Shown here piece by piece: positions 46,881-57,980 of a DNA stretch of 64,000 nucleotides. The position numbers were made by a program, and so were the translations under genes. The notes under the pieces are model-generated. The model searched no databases and was not told the origin of the DNA. It saw only the letters and a program-made list of their open reading frames with translations. Origin of the DNA: Euleptes europaea (Eukaryota; Chordata; Lepidosauria; Squamata; Sphaerodactylidae); the NCBI RefSeq assembly GCF_029931775.1, contig NC_079312.1, forward strand, positions 9,927,821 to 9,991,820, read 5' to 3'. Every line of letters starts with the position of its first letter. Positions within the stretch are counted from its first letter, which is position 1.

Positions 46881-47605
46881 CTTGCAGCCCATAATTGAAA
46901 CCCATTATTGCAAGTCCTATCTTCCACTTCCAAAAGCATTAACCCGTGAGACTGGTTAGGACTCTTGCATATGCAGTAAAGCACACCAATAAAAGCATTT
47001 TCTTAAAAGGAATATTGAAAGGTTCATGTACATACATAAGGCAATTTAGTAGGTGGAATAAAAACAGAAACATGTAACTTCTTAGCATACGCTGACATAC
47101 ATGAAGATAGATCGGCATGAGCGAAGCATCAGGAAGATGATCCTTTAGTTTTTCTCTTCATGATGATTCTAAGAATCAGGTTATCCCCCACCACCACCCA
47201 GTGTTTTTTCACGAGCTACTTTTTTCCACCCTCCCTGACATTGCTGCTGGCACTTACCTGGCTTCCAGCACCATAGTGATGTTGTGCAGCTAATCTGTGC
47301 CAGGAGGGTGTGATTCCCTTCATTTTTGGCACTGCATGGCCCACCATCACCCTGAAGCAGGTGGCCAATTTTGAGGCTCCTACCTTTAGTTCTGGATGAG
47401 TTATGTCAGCCACAGACAACCATAGCTTCCAGTACACATGCGGGGGGGGGGGGGATGCTCTGGAAATAACCTTGAACAGGATGGTTCTGTATCAACTTGG
47501 AAATTCCTGTCATCATTCAGAGGTGAGAGACCCCTTTGGAAGAGTTATGCGTGCCACGGACAGCTGGAGCCTTATATTTAAGTAGAAGCAAAAACAGGAG
47601 GGGTA
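46881..47605. other. Intergenic sequence
   Basis: No gene is visible. It includes a run of 12-13 G near 47441-47453. Confidence 0.5.
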
Positions 47606-50600
47606 TGTCCACTAAAAAAGCAACAACACTCTTTTGCCTCATGAGTTGGATCAGAGCTGAGGCTGCTGAGCTGGGAGTCAGAGCAGGAGACACAGTGGCT
47701 GTCGAGTCGTTGCTGAGTGAAAAGGACTTGTTTGCCTGGGGTTGATTGCAGGCCCCACCCTCTCCTGTCAGCTGTTGAGAGGTGAGGCTGCGATCCTTTA
47801 CATTGCAAGGCTCCTCCTTGCCAGAGGCAGAGTGGGGTCAGAGTTGAGGCAGAAGTCAGAGCTGCTGGCGAGGTTTGTTGGTTTCAGGTTAGATCAACAC
47901 ATCAAGGTATTTCTGGTGTGAAAAGATTCACCACGAGGGTGATGATGGATGCTCACAAACCATTTCCAGTCACCTGAAGGATGTGCCATGTTTGTTTTTC
48001 TCCCTGAGGACAAGATGGACTTCCCCTGCCACAAGTATAAATTGGTAGGTCTCCTAGAAGGTTCGGAGTCTGGAGGAGAGGATTGCTACTCTCCATGGCA
48101 TCAAAGAAGGGGAGGATTCTGTTAGCAAAAGCCTGGAGGCCATGCATAAGGAAGGGGAGACTATTCAGAAGGTCAACGGTGGGGTTGCCTGCCCTAATGA
48201 GACTCCTCAGAGCTGAAGCGGGTCAGTGCCTATGCTCTTAGAATTGACCCCTTCCTGAGAAGGGGTATGTTATCTTCTTCAGTTAGTCACCTACTAAGCA
48301 GGACTCAATTTACTCACAAAAGCAAGTCTTTTTATTGAATAGCTTCAATGTAATATACGTGTATAAGCAAGTATTACCAAGTCTTAAAAGCATACAAAAA
48401 TGCAAGCAAGTTCTACATACGATTTAGTTTTAAAATCCAATACTTAAAATATAACAGTTAAAGAAGTCTGATTTAGTTAAAAGAATCTGATTCACACTAT
48501 CTAGAATAGTAGATAAGTAAATCCATACATACCAAAAGCCAATCCCTTCTGAGAGTCTCTTAGTCCAAAGACTTAGAGAGATCTAATTTTCTAGCCTTTC
48601 CTTTATTTATACTGTCAAAAGTCACCTATTTACGACTTGGTATGTTTTTTACGACACACCCTCTGTAGCTGCAAGCTTCCTGCAGACTACCATAGAAGGA
48701 TTTCCTCTTCCAGCAGATGATTTGCTGGTCATAGCTATTTCCTAGACAGTCAGTTTTTAGATGTGTTATATCTCTATAATGATTAATTTTACCAACATCT
48801 TCATCTCCTAAAGAACACGATAAAAATGAATATATTTTCAATATTCTACTACAACTCCTTCGTATTTAAACCTTAAAACCCAGTATAGCATTTATACACC
48901 ATTATTATTAGTTAGTTATTAGTTAACAGATCAGCTAAATACGGCTTGCTAAATATGACAGCATAAATAACCAAAAGATCGTTTAAATACGTCCTTATGC
49001 TTAGAAGACAAAAAGAGTCTTTTGGCCAGGCAAGTTTAGGCTTGTCCAATTTAAAATGAAAGACAAGCCTTTTCATGAAAAATACGGTTTTACGTTGAAC
49101 AATTCTGCAAATGTACAACACGAATACAACAGTTCATATTTTCTAATATGTCAAAGCCTATAACAGAGCGTTTCAGGATGTCCCCAAAGGCGTTTAGCAA
49201 GATGGTACTCTGTGCCATTTGAACTCAGGAATAGATTCCAGGTCCTTGTGGGGGTGGCAGAGCTGGAAACGCTGCCAGCAGAAGAATCACAAGCACAAGG
49301 AAGCCAGAGGGAGGAGAATAGAGAGACATGAAGAAATAGCACTGGAAGGGAAAGAAAGGTGTTGGTTGTTGGTGACTCCCTATTGAGGGGTATAGAATGT
49401 CAGGTGTCCAGACCTGACCCCATGGCCCGGGAGGTATGTTGCTTTCCAGGGGCGAAAATTAAAGATATTGTAGAGCAGATACCAACACTGGCCACACCTC
49501 AAGTTCATTACCCATTTGTGATGGTCCATGTGGGAACCAACGACACAGCCATGAACACAACAGAAAACATTAAGGCTGACTATGAAGCTCTCGGGAGGAA
49601 GCAGAAGGGAACGGTGGCGCAAGTGGTGTTCTCTTCAGTCCTTCCTGTCTGAGTAAGGGGAATATGACAGGAACGTAAGATAACGAAGGTGAATGACTGT
49701 CTGCGTTGGTGGTGCAGGCAGGAGCGATTTGGATTCGGGGACCATGGGTTGGGTTCTCTGGACGACAACCTACTCGCATGCGATGGAATTCACCTTTCAC
49801 GGTCAGGGAAGAATATTTTGGGAAGAAACCTGGGGAGATTCATCAAGAGGGCTTTAAACCAATACCGCAAGGGAACGGAGATGATCAACATAGGGATTTA
49901 AATGAGGGAGAGCAAACAGCAGAGGCCCACCTGGGAGGGACGGGTCTAAAGGAGACAAAGGTGCAGGGCTTCAGGTGTCTATGCACCATTGGTTAAAGCT
50001 TCGGCAATAAGACGGAAGAGCTTGAACTTCTAATGCAGTCAGAGATATGATTTAGTAGGGATTACAGAAACTTGGTGGGAGGATTCCCATGACTGGAATG
50101 TAGTACCGGATGGATACGAGTTGTTCTAGAAGAACTGAACAGGTCAAAGAGGTGGTGGAGTGGTGATGTATGTAAGGAGAGGGATTGCTCGCCGAGAAAT
50201 ACTAGGGTGAGGAGGTGGATGGTGCCCTCCTTGAGCAGCTTGACAGGGTATCCAAACAACAAGAGCTGGTAGCTATGGATGATTTCAACTTCTCCGATGT
50301 GTGCTGGGAGACCAACTCTGCAAAGCAACCACAGTCATGCAAGTTCCTCACCTGCCTGGTGGACTTCCTTCATCAAATGGTGGCTGTAGCTATGAGGGGC
50401 TCAGCCATACTTGACTTAATATTGACCCACAGGCAAGAGATGGTAGATGAGGTGAAGGCGGTGGGGACCTTAGGGAGAAGCGATCATGTTCTCCTAGAAT
50501 TCGTTTTGTTGTGGGGGACCAAGGAGGTTCATAGCCACCCACACTTGTTTGATTTTGGTAGGGCAGATTTTAATAAACTCAGAGGCCTAATGAGAATCAT

Positions 50601-51876
50601 TCCATGGGCAAGACTGCTAGAAGGGGAAGGAGCAAGGGAAGGGTGGGCTCTCCCAAAATATGAGCTCTTGCAAGCTCAAGCCTTCACTATTCCAACAAGA
50701 AGGAAACACGGTAGGGGATCAAAAAAGCCAGTGTGGATGATCAGAGAACTCCATGATGAGCTAATGGAGAAAAGAGGAAATGTTCAAGAAATGGAGGCAA
50801 GGACATACCTCTAAAGAAGAGTATCTGTGGGTTGCTAGGCACCGTAGGTCAGCCATCAGAGAGGCGAACGCTCATTGAGCGAACGCTCAAAGTGAGCTGA
50901 GGCTGGCCAGGGAGGCTCGCTACAAGAAAACTTTCTTTAGATTTGTGAGGAGGAAACGCAAGGGAAAAGAGGCTATAGGCACACAGTTGGGTGAAAATGG
51001 AGAAATTGTGACAGAGGACAGAAAGAAAGCAGAAAGGCTCAGTGCCTACTTTGCCTCAGTTTTCCCCTGAAAAAGAGAACAGGCTCATCTAGTGATAATA
51101 GTAAGCAAGGCAAGACGTCAGGGCTGCTGGTGGACATGAACAAAGAGAAGCACCCGGCTGCATTGTATGAGTACAAATCTCCTGGGCCCCCGAGAGTGCT
51201 CAAAGAACTTTCTAGAGATCCTGCAGAGGCTTTGTCTTGGAGGACAGGAGACATGCCACAAGACTGGAGGAGGGCAAATGTTAGCCCTATTTTCAAAAGA
51301 GGAAAGAGGGACGACCCAGGAAACTACAGGTCAGTCTATCCCAGGGAAGATACTGCAGAAGATATTAAAGAGATCAATCTACAAGCATCAGAAGGAAAAC
51401 TTGGAGATCCAGGGAAGTCAGCACGGATTTGTCCCCAACAGGTCCTGCCAGACCAACCTCGTTTTCTTATTTGATTGAGTGACGAGCTTACTGGATTGAG
51501 AAATTGTGGTAAATGCGACTTACCTGGATTTCAGTAATGTTCTAACAGACTAACTGGTAAACTAGAGGACTGTGGGCTTGACTCTAGGATAGTGAGGGAG
51601 TTGGGAATGTTTAGTCTGGAGAAGAGGAGGTTGAGGGGAAACATAATTGCTCTCTTTAAATATTTGAAAGGCTGCCACTTAAGAGGAGGACAAGTAGCTG
51701 TTCCTGTTGGCAGCAGAAGATAGAATTATGCGTTTAAATTGAGAGTGGAAAGGTACCAGCTGGATATTAGGGGAAAATTTTTTAAATCAGCTACCTAGGA
51801 AGGTGGTGAGCTCCCCATCACTGGCAGTCTTTAAGCAGAGGCTGGACAAGCACGTCACGGATGCTCTAGACCAGGG
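47606..51876 (+). mobile_element. CR1 LINE, paralog of 15062-19390, with a nested solo LTR
   Basis: It has a 5' region, then an ORF1 N-terminal part that reads on across the LTR insertion (frame into CPQRRLARWYS near 49172). The esterase part shows VVGDSLLRGIE and HVGTND (49360-49560) and DGIHLSRSGKN (near 49783). The endonuclease part at about 50215-50814 is retained here (MDDFNFSDVCWET, RSDHVLLEFVL). The reverse transcriptase start is present but shows small deletions relative to the other copy. The catalytic core is missing in both. The 3' tail is cut at TGCTCTAGAC, where the GC-rich repeat begins. Confidence 0.85.
48214..49165 (-). mobile_element. Solo LTR, fossil, about 0.95 kb, in CR1 ORF1
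   Basis: The plus-strand ends are TGAAGCGGG and CTATAACA, with the 4-bp target repeat GAGC on each side (48210-48213 and 49166-49169). The CR1 reading frame resumes in register across the site, which supports the boundaries. AATAAA on the minus strand gives the orientation. The paralog is at 16097-17104, and a distant relative may be 57981-60239. Confidence 0.75.
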
Positions 51877-52445
51877 ATGGAGAACGTCAGGCCGGCGAGG
51901 ACATTTCCGTGGCCCCTGGGAGCTCCAGGGCCCTGCCAATGAAACGCAGCCCAGCACAGCCCTCCCCGAAACTGTTCCAGAAGCCGCAGCGTGCAGGAAC
52001 GCTGAGGCGCCCTTTAAACCTCCACTCACCTGTCAGCTGTCGGGCGGCAGGAGGGAGGGAAAGAGGAAGCCATCCGCGTGCATGCGGTTGGGCGAGGCAG
52101 GAAGCCTTCAGCCCTGCTGGGCTGCGTGCGCATGTGGGGGAAGGAGGCGGTATGCTGGTGCTCTTTCCTGCCACCCCCCTCGAAGGCCAGCCGCAGCAGC
52201 ACCAAGCCCAGCCCGGGAGACAACGGCGGCAGCAGCCTGGAGCTGGACTTTTGGGAGCTGGCTGAGGGGGACAAGGAGGAGGCAGGCGGCAAGGAGGAGC
52301 TGCTGCTGCTGGAGCCTGGAGGAGGAGGCCTGGACTCATCGCTGCTGGCCTCCCCGTCGCCGCTGCCGCCCCCCGGGCTGGGCTCGATGCTGCTGGCGGA
52401 GGCCTTCGAGGGGGGCGGCAGGGAAGACCGCGAACACACCGCCCT
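51876..52445. mobile_element. GC-rich MITE-like element with inverted arms
   Basis: It starts with CAGGGATGGAGAACGTCAGG, a hAT-like terminus. Arms at about 52167-52220 and 52367-52423 are inverted copies (TTCGAGGGGGGCGGCAGG against CCTGCCACCCCCCTCGAAGG). No second terminus is found before the zinc-finger exon begins at about 52445, so one end is lost. It replaces both the CR1 tail and the end of the finger array seen in the other unit. Confidence 0.6.
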
Positions 52446-54116
52446 TAGATGGCTTCTCCCCTGTATGAATCTTTCGATGTACAGTAAGGAGGCTATTGTG
52501 AGAGAAGCACTTTCCACATTCTAAGCATTTATATGGCTTCTCCCCTGTGTGAATCATTTGATGTTGAGTAAGGTGGCTTTTCCTATAGAAGCACTTTCCA
52601 CACTCCAAGCATTTATACGGCTTCTCTCCTGTGTGAATCTTTTGATGTCTAGTTAGGCTGCCATTATCAGAGAAGCACTTTCCACACTCCAAACATTTAT
52701 ATGGCTTCTTCCCTGTGTGAATCTTTTGATGTCTAGTTAGGTTGCTATTCTGAGAGAAGCCCTTTCCACACTCCAAGCATTTATACGGCTTCTCTCCTGT
52801 ATGAATCTTTTGATGTCTGGTTAGGGTGCCATTGTTAGAGAAGCACTTTCCACACTCCAAGCATTTATATGGCTTCTTCCCTGTGTGAATATTTTGATGT
52901 ATGGTTAGGGTGGCATTCACAGAGAAGCACTTTCCACACTCCAAGCATTTATATGGCTTCTCCCCAGTGTGAGTCTTTTGATGAGTAGTTAGATTGATAT
53001 TCTGAGAGAAGCACTTTCCACACTCCAAGCAATCATATGGCTTCTTCCCTGTGTGAATATTTTGATGTTTGGTTAGGGTGCTATTCAAAGAGAAGCATTT
53101 TCCACACTCCAAGCATTTATACAGCTTCTCTCCTGTATGAATCTTTTGATGTCTGGTTAGGGTGCTACTGTGAGAGAAGCACTTTCCACACTCCAAACAT
53201 TTATATGGCTTCTCCCCTGTGTGAATCTTTCGATGTTCAGTAAGGTAGCTACTGTAAGAGAAGCACTTTCCACACTCCAAGCATTTATATGGCTTCGCCC
53301 CTGTATGAACCCTTTTATGTAAAGTTAGGTTGCTATTATGAGAGAAGCACTTTCCACACTCGCAGCATTTATATGGCTTCTGCCCTGTATGAACCCTTTC
53401 ATGTGCAGTTAGACTACCATTATGAGAGAAGCACTTTCCACACTTCAAGCATTTATATGGCTTCTGCCCTGTATGAATCCTTTCATGTGCAGTTAGACTA
53501 CCATTCTGAGAGAAGCACATTCCACACACCAAGCATTTATATGGCTTCTCCCCTGCGTGAGTCTTTTGATGTGCAGTAAGGTTGCCATTCAGAGAGAAGC
53601 ATTTTCCACACTCCAAGCATTTATATGGCTTCTGCCCTGTGTGAACCCTCTGATGTGTAGTCAGGCTGCTATTATGAGAGAAGCACTTTCCACACTCCCA
53701 GCATCTATATGGCTTCTCCCTTGTATGAATCCTTTCATGTGTAATTAGGCTCTGAGTATGAGAGAAGCACTTTCCACACGCCAAGCATTTATATGGCTTC
53801 TCCCCTGACTGTATCCTTTCATGTGTTTTTAGTGCACTACTTCCAAAATTGCAGCTCAACCCTTTCTTCTCCATTGAACCCTTACGCCTTCTCTTTCTTT
53901 TCTGTGTTTCATTTTGGGCCGAGACCTCTGGCTTATTTGTGCTCTGACAGCCAACCAATTCCTTCCTCTTCTTCTCTTTTACTTTCCATTTCCTTCTGCA
54001 ATCCTTCTTTGGTACTGTTTGATCCCCAGATTTCACTTCCACCTGCTGATCTTTATCTTTTTTCAAAACTCTCCTTCCTAATTCCTTTTCACTCAGCATC
54101 TCCCTCACATCTGCAA
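52336..54116 (-). CDS. C2H2 zinc-finger exon, 16 complete fingers (unit A, KRAB-ZNF)
   Basis: On the minus strand it opens after the acceptor TCTCTCTTATGCAG in phase 1. It has the same basic spacer as the paralog ([15 protein letters not shown] reads [15 protein letters not shown]). The first finger has lost its two Cys (the sequence jumps from LSCNFG to [11 protein letters not shown]), leaving 16 complete fingers. Fifteen of these have the extra Cys in C-G-x-C-F. The frame leaves the array after [10 protein letters not shown] near 52450 and runs about 37 residues into the GC-rich repeat before it stops. Partners are KRAB b 56322-56451 and leader b near 56852-57058. A nuclear DNA-binding repressor is likely, but the repeat-derived tail and damaged first finger leave doubt whether it is still under selection. 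Confidence 0.88.
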
Positions 54117-55544
54117 CTGCATAAGAGAGAACAGAAATTAAGTAAGAATGAACCGACCCCAAATACCAGTAATCAGGTAAAGTCAGTAGTGAATGGCATT
54201 TCCTATAATGGAAGCCACAGTCCTGGACAAATGTCAGCAAAATTTAACCACACACTAGGATGACTTGGAAAAAGAGAAAAAGATGACCAAAGGAAGGGGC
54301 AGAAAGCTGCTCTTGAGACCACATTCAGGTTAGTATTTTTTCTGGTGCTTATTCAGGAAAATTACAGAAAGAGAATAGGGAAAGAAATGTTTTTGTTTGT
54401 TTGTTTGTTTGTTTTTAAATCATGACAAAAGGAATGAAAGATGGAAAGATGGCCTGAGAATTGTCCGGCTGTCCTCAACCAGGACTTTCTCGGCCTTGCC
54501 CAGGACTGATGGGACTCCCTCTCAGAGGAGATCAGGGCCCTACAGGACCTGTCACAGTTCTGCAGGGCCTGTAAAACTGAGATGCTCTGCCAGGCCTATG
54601 CTTGAGGGCTGAAATGGTTTACACAAAGCCTGCCTCCCTATCTCCCCCGACGTTCTTCCTACCATCTATGTGGGGGAGCCTGACTGCCTTTTCAGGTTGG
54701 CCAAAGTCCTATAATTGAAACAGAGCACCACTGATGTTATATTTCAATCTGGAACTATTGTTTTTAAATTAATTATGTATTGAATTGATTGTTTTATTAT
54801 GTTTTAATCATATCATTGATGTTAGTCGCCCTGAGCCTGGCTTAAGCCAGGATAGAGGGCAAGATACAAATCTAAATCTAAATAAAACAAATAAACAAAT
54901 CTAGAGATTGAAGACATGGACAGACAAGGTAGCTCTTTCTACAAACCTGCAAAATGATCTAGGCTTGCAGAAAAATCTGGCGAAAAGAAACATTGGGGCG
55001 TAGAACACCCAAAATAATAGAAGTAGTGCCTGTAACATAAGACACACATGCCTTCAGTGGCCATTGCAAGGCCATCACACAGTACTGTCAGCCTTCAAGC
55101 CTTGGTTTCTGTCAGTTAGAGGCACAGGCAGGCAACAGTGCCCAGCCAGCACCACACAACTGGGCCCATCCTGGCAGCTGAGCAGGCACATTACTAGGCC
55201 AGATTTCTTCCAGGTAGAAGGAAAGCTGAAGTGGGGGGGGGGGAATAAAGGTAGGTTGGCTGGTAGGTAGGAAAGAGAGACGAATGAACAGAATGATGAG
55301 GAAATGGGGATTGCCACAAGGAAGGAAACAGGTAATAGTGTTGGACAGGGGATATGGTGGGACATCAGTTGCCCCCAGAAACTATGCCAACTATTCAAGG
55401 AACTGGACCATCCTGGACCAAGGAACCCCGACTCCCCGCTCCAGCCCAGTGCCATGTGCTTTTAGTATTCAAAGCTATGGTTGGTGGTGAAAAGTGCCAC
55501 AGCAAAGAGGGGATGGGAAATATCTCCCCTCTACAAAACAGCTG
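54117..55544. other. Intron between finger exon and KRAB b (unit A)
   Basis: Non-coding paralog of 21211-22354 plus 33173-33240. It contains a (TTTG)n run at 54391-54415. The sequence at 55262-55285 corresponds to the L1 target in the other unit without the insertion. Confidence 0.7.
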
Positions 55545-56085
55545 CAAAAAAGGCTTATGCGGTCTTATGGTCTATCCACAGAGGCACAACATGTAAATTG
55601 AAAGATGTCATAGTCTTGCTGTATTCTAAATAGGTCAGGCTGCACCCAGACTACTGTGTGCAGTTCTGGAGGCCTCAATGCAAAAGGGATGTGGACAGAA
55701 TGGAGTGGGTGAAGAGCAGAGTGACAAGGAGGATCAGGGCCCTGGAGGCCAAGCCCTACGAGGATAGGCTGAGGAACTTGGGAATGTTCAGTCAGGAACA
55801 GATTGAGTGGGGACACAATTGCTCTCTTGATGTATTTGAAAGTCTGTCCCATACCCAATAATGAGTATCAATTAGGGACGGAAAGGCTAAATAGTAATTT
55901 TATTTGATAATAAGACTAGTGCAGCCTTTCTCGTTGGAATGGGCTGGGGGGTGATGAGCTCCCCCTTGCTGGCAGTCTAAATGCAACAGTCAGATGAACA
56001 CTTGTCTGGGATGATCTAGAATGATCGTGCATTGAGCACAGTTGGAGTAGATGGCATGTATGGCCCTTTCCAACTCTAGGATTCT
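55545..56085 (+). mobile_element. CR1 LINE 3' part
   Basis: The plus strand shows the stock CR1 region (RVTRRIRALEAKPYEDRLRN, 55718-55780) and a tail of ATGGCCCTTTCCAACTCTAG. In the other unit only the last part of this CR1 remains (about 33250-33310). Confidence 0.8.
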
Positions 56086-56181
56086 AACCTAACCAGATAT
56101 TGTACCTCTCTCCACATCAGAGCCCTCTTCATCAACACAAATCTCTTTACCACAAGGGAATAATTAATGCTTTCATTTTCA

Positions 56182-56469
<288 letters not shown>

Positions 56470-56851
56470 TCAATGTTCGTCATCGATTCCTGTCCTCCAG
56501 TATTCAAGAAAGAAGAAAGGATCCGTTTGGACACTCAGTGTGAAGCAGGCAAGCAGTATTTTCAATATATTTTTAACTTAAAATGATGTTTTTTATGTAA
56601 CATTTGCTAATTAAAATCTAGTTTCCACATCAGTTAGTTGGGAAGTAGAAAAACCTTTTGCGAAAACGTCGTGGCCAACCGGCAGTAAAAGTCTGGGCTG
56701 AACGCCAATAATCTTCGAAAAAAGTAAATAACATTGGATCCTTTTCAAGGATGCTTTTAATGGCTTTAAGGTCCACTCTCTCAATGCCTCCTCTATCTCT
56801 TCCACTTCCACAGAATTCCCCGCCCCCCATTCATGCTGTTGATGAAGTCAC

Positions 56852-57058
56852 CTTTCCAGCAGAGGTGCGAGAGCAGAATTCTCCCTCAGGCTGGGGGAAA
56901 CGAGAAAGAAGAGAGAACCCGTGGAACTGCCCATTCCATGCACTTCCTTCTCCGCCTTCCGGAAAAACCACCCCATGGACACCTAGGAAAGGCAGGGTTG
57001 ACTTCTCTGGTGCTCGCAAGGTCGTCTGGAAAATGTAGTTCCCTGCAACTAGACCCAA
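56852..57058 (-). CDS. Leader exon b (unit A), start shifted upstream
   Basis: The shared segment reads GQFHGFSLLSRFPQPEGEFC plus SRTSAGK, then the donor GTGACTTC in phase 0 (weaker than the GTGAGT of the other copies). The Met of the other leaders is Gly here. The frame stays open upstream to an ATG at RC of 57056-57058 (MGLVAGNYIFQTTLRAPEK), which would give a leader of about 69 residues. Whether translation starts there is a guess. Confidence 0.5.
57015..57040 (-). promoter_or_regulatory. ZNF143/STAF-like promoter motif, weaker copy
   Basis: The minus strand reads AACTACATTTTCCAGACGAC followed by CTTGCG. It has more mismatches than the other four copies but sits at the same place relative to leader b. 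Confidence 0.45.
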
Positions 57059-57117
57059 ACAGAATACAAAACCTGAAGTATTTGGGAAAATAAAGTTTCA
57101 TTGTTTATTTGTCACTG

Positions 57118-57976
57118 TGTGGGGCAGCTTCACATGTATATCAATCTTTGCTGTTTTCTGAAACCACCTGCTTGGGTGATTTCTGTCCCCTTCAGGCTTA
57201 ATACAAAACTTACCTCACAGCAGTGACTTTGGGACCCCACAGGGAGGAAAGGCAGTAGGACGTTTGTTATACGTTTCATTTTGCCTATAGTCTGCCTGGA
57301 AATACTGACCTCTGAGGCTGTTCCTTTGTACAGTATTGCCGCAAACCTTTCATCAGAAAGCAGAGATAGGACTGTAAACACCGTGCTGGAAAATTCCTGG
57401 AGAGTTGGTGCAGCTTCCTACCCTCAGAACATCTTGTCACTGAAGGGAAGGCTTATACCACAAAAACAAAACTGAAAGCCGTAAATTTTCCAGCTGATTC
57501 TCCCCAAGGTGTGGTGCCTCAGGAGGGTTGCAGGCCTTTCCCAGCCTTGCAAACAAAGACCCTCCGGGTTAAACCCTTTTTCTAACTCCACGGATGGAAC
57601 TCCAGACTTTCTAGATGCAGAACAGGAGCTCTGCCACTGAGAGAGGAGCCTTCCTCTGGCCTAGTCAAATCAAGAAGACCTTCTCCTTCTATCAGCCTCA
57701 GTCACTCAAACAAAGGACTGTGGAAGAGCCACTCTGCATCAAAATGGAAAGGACAGAGAAGAAAATAGGAGCTGCATGGATTTCTTGTTAGCTGCAATGT
57801 TACTGGAGATTGTCCATCTATCCCAATCAGAGCCCTCTTGATCAACAGATTGCTCTTTACAGCATGAAATGTTGAATGCTCTCTTTTTCAGATGCTGTAA
57901 GATTCCAGTTGTGGGACCTCCACCCTTTCCTTTGTGGCAAATATAACTATGTCCAGAAATTCAAGAGGGCCAACGG
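57118..57976. other. Intron between KRAB a and leader b (unit A)
   Basis: Non-coding paralog of 35224-36760, without the solo LTR and LINE tail. Confidence 0.6.
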
Positions 57977-57980
57977 AAGC

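Noticed and set aside
53037-53748. Repetitive plus-strand frames ([10 protein letters not shown]-type repeats) over the finger exon
   Set aside because: They are the antisense shadow of the tandem zinc fingers and are explained by the minus-strand gene.
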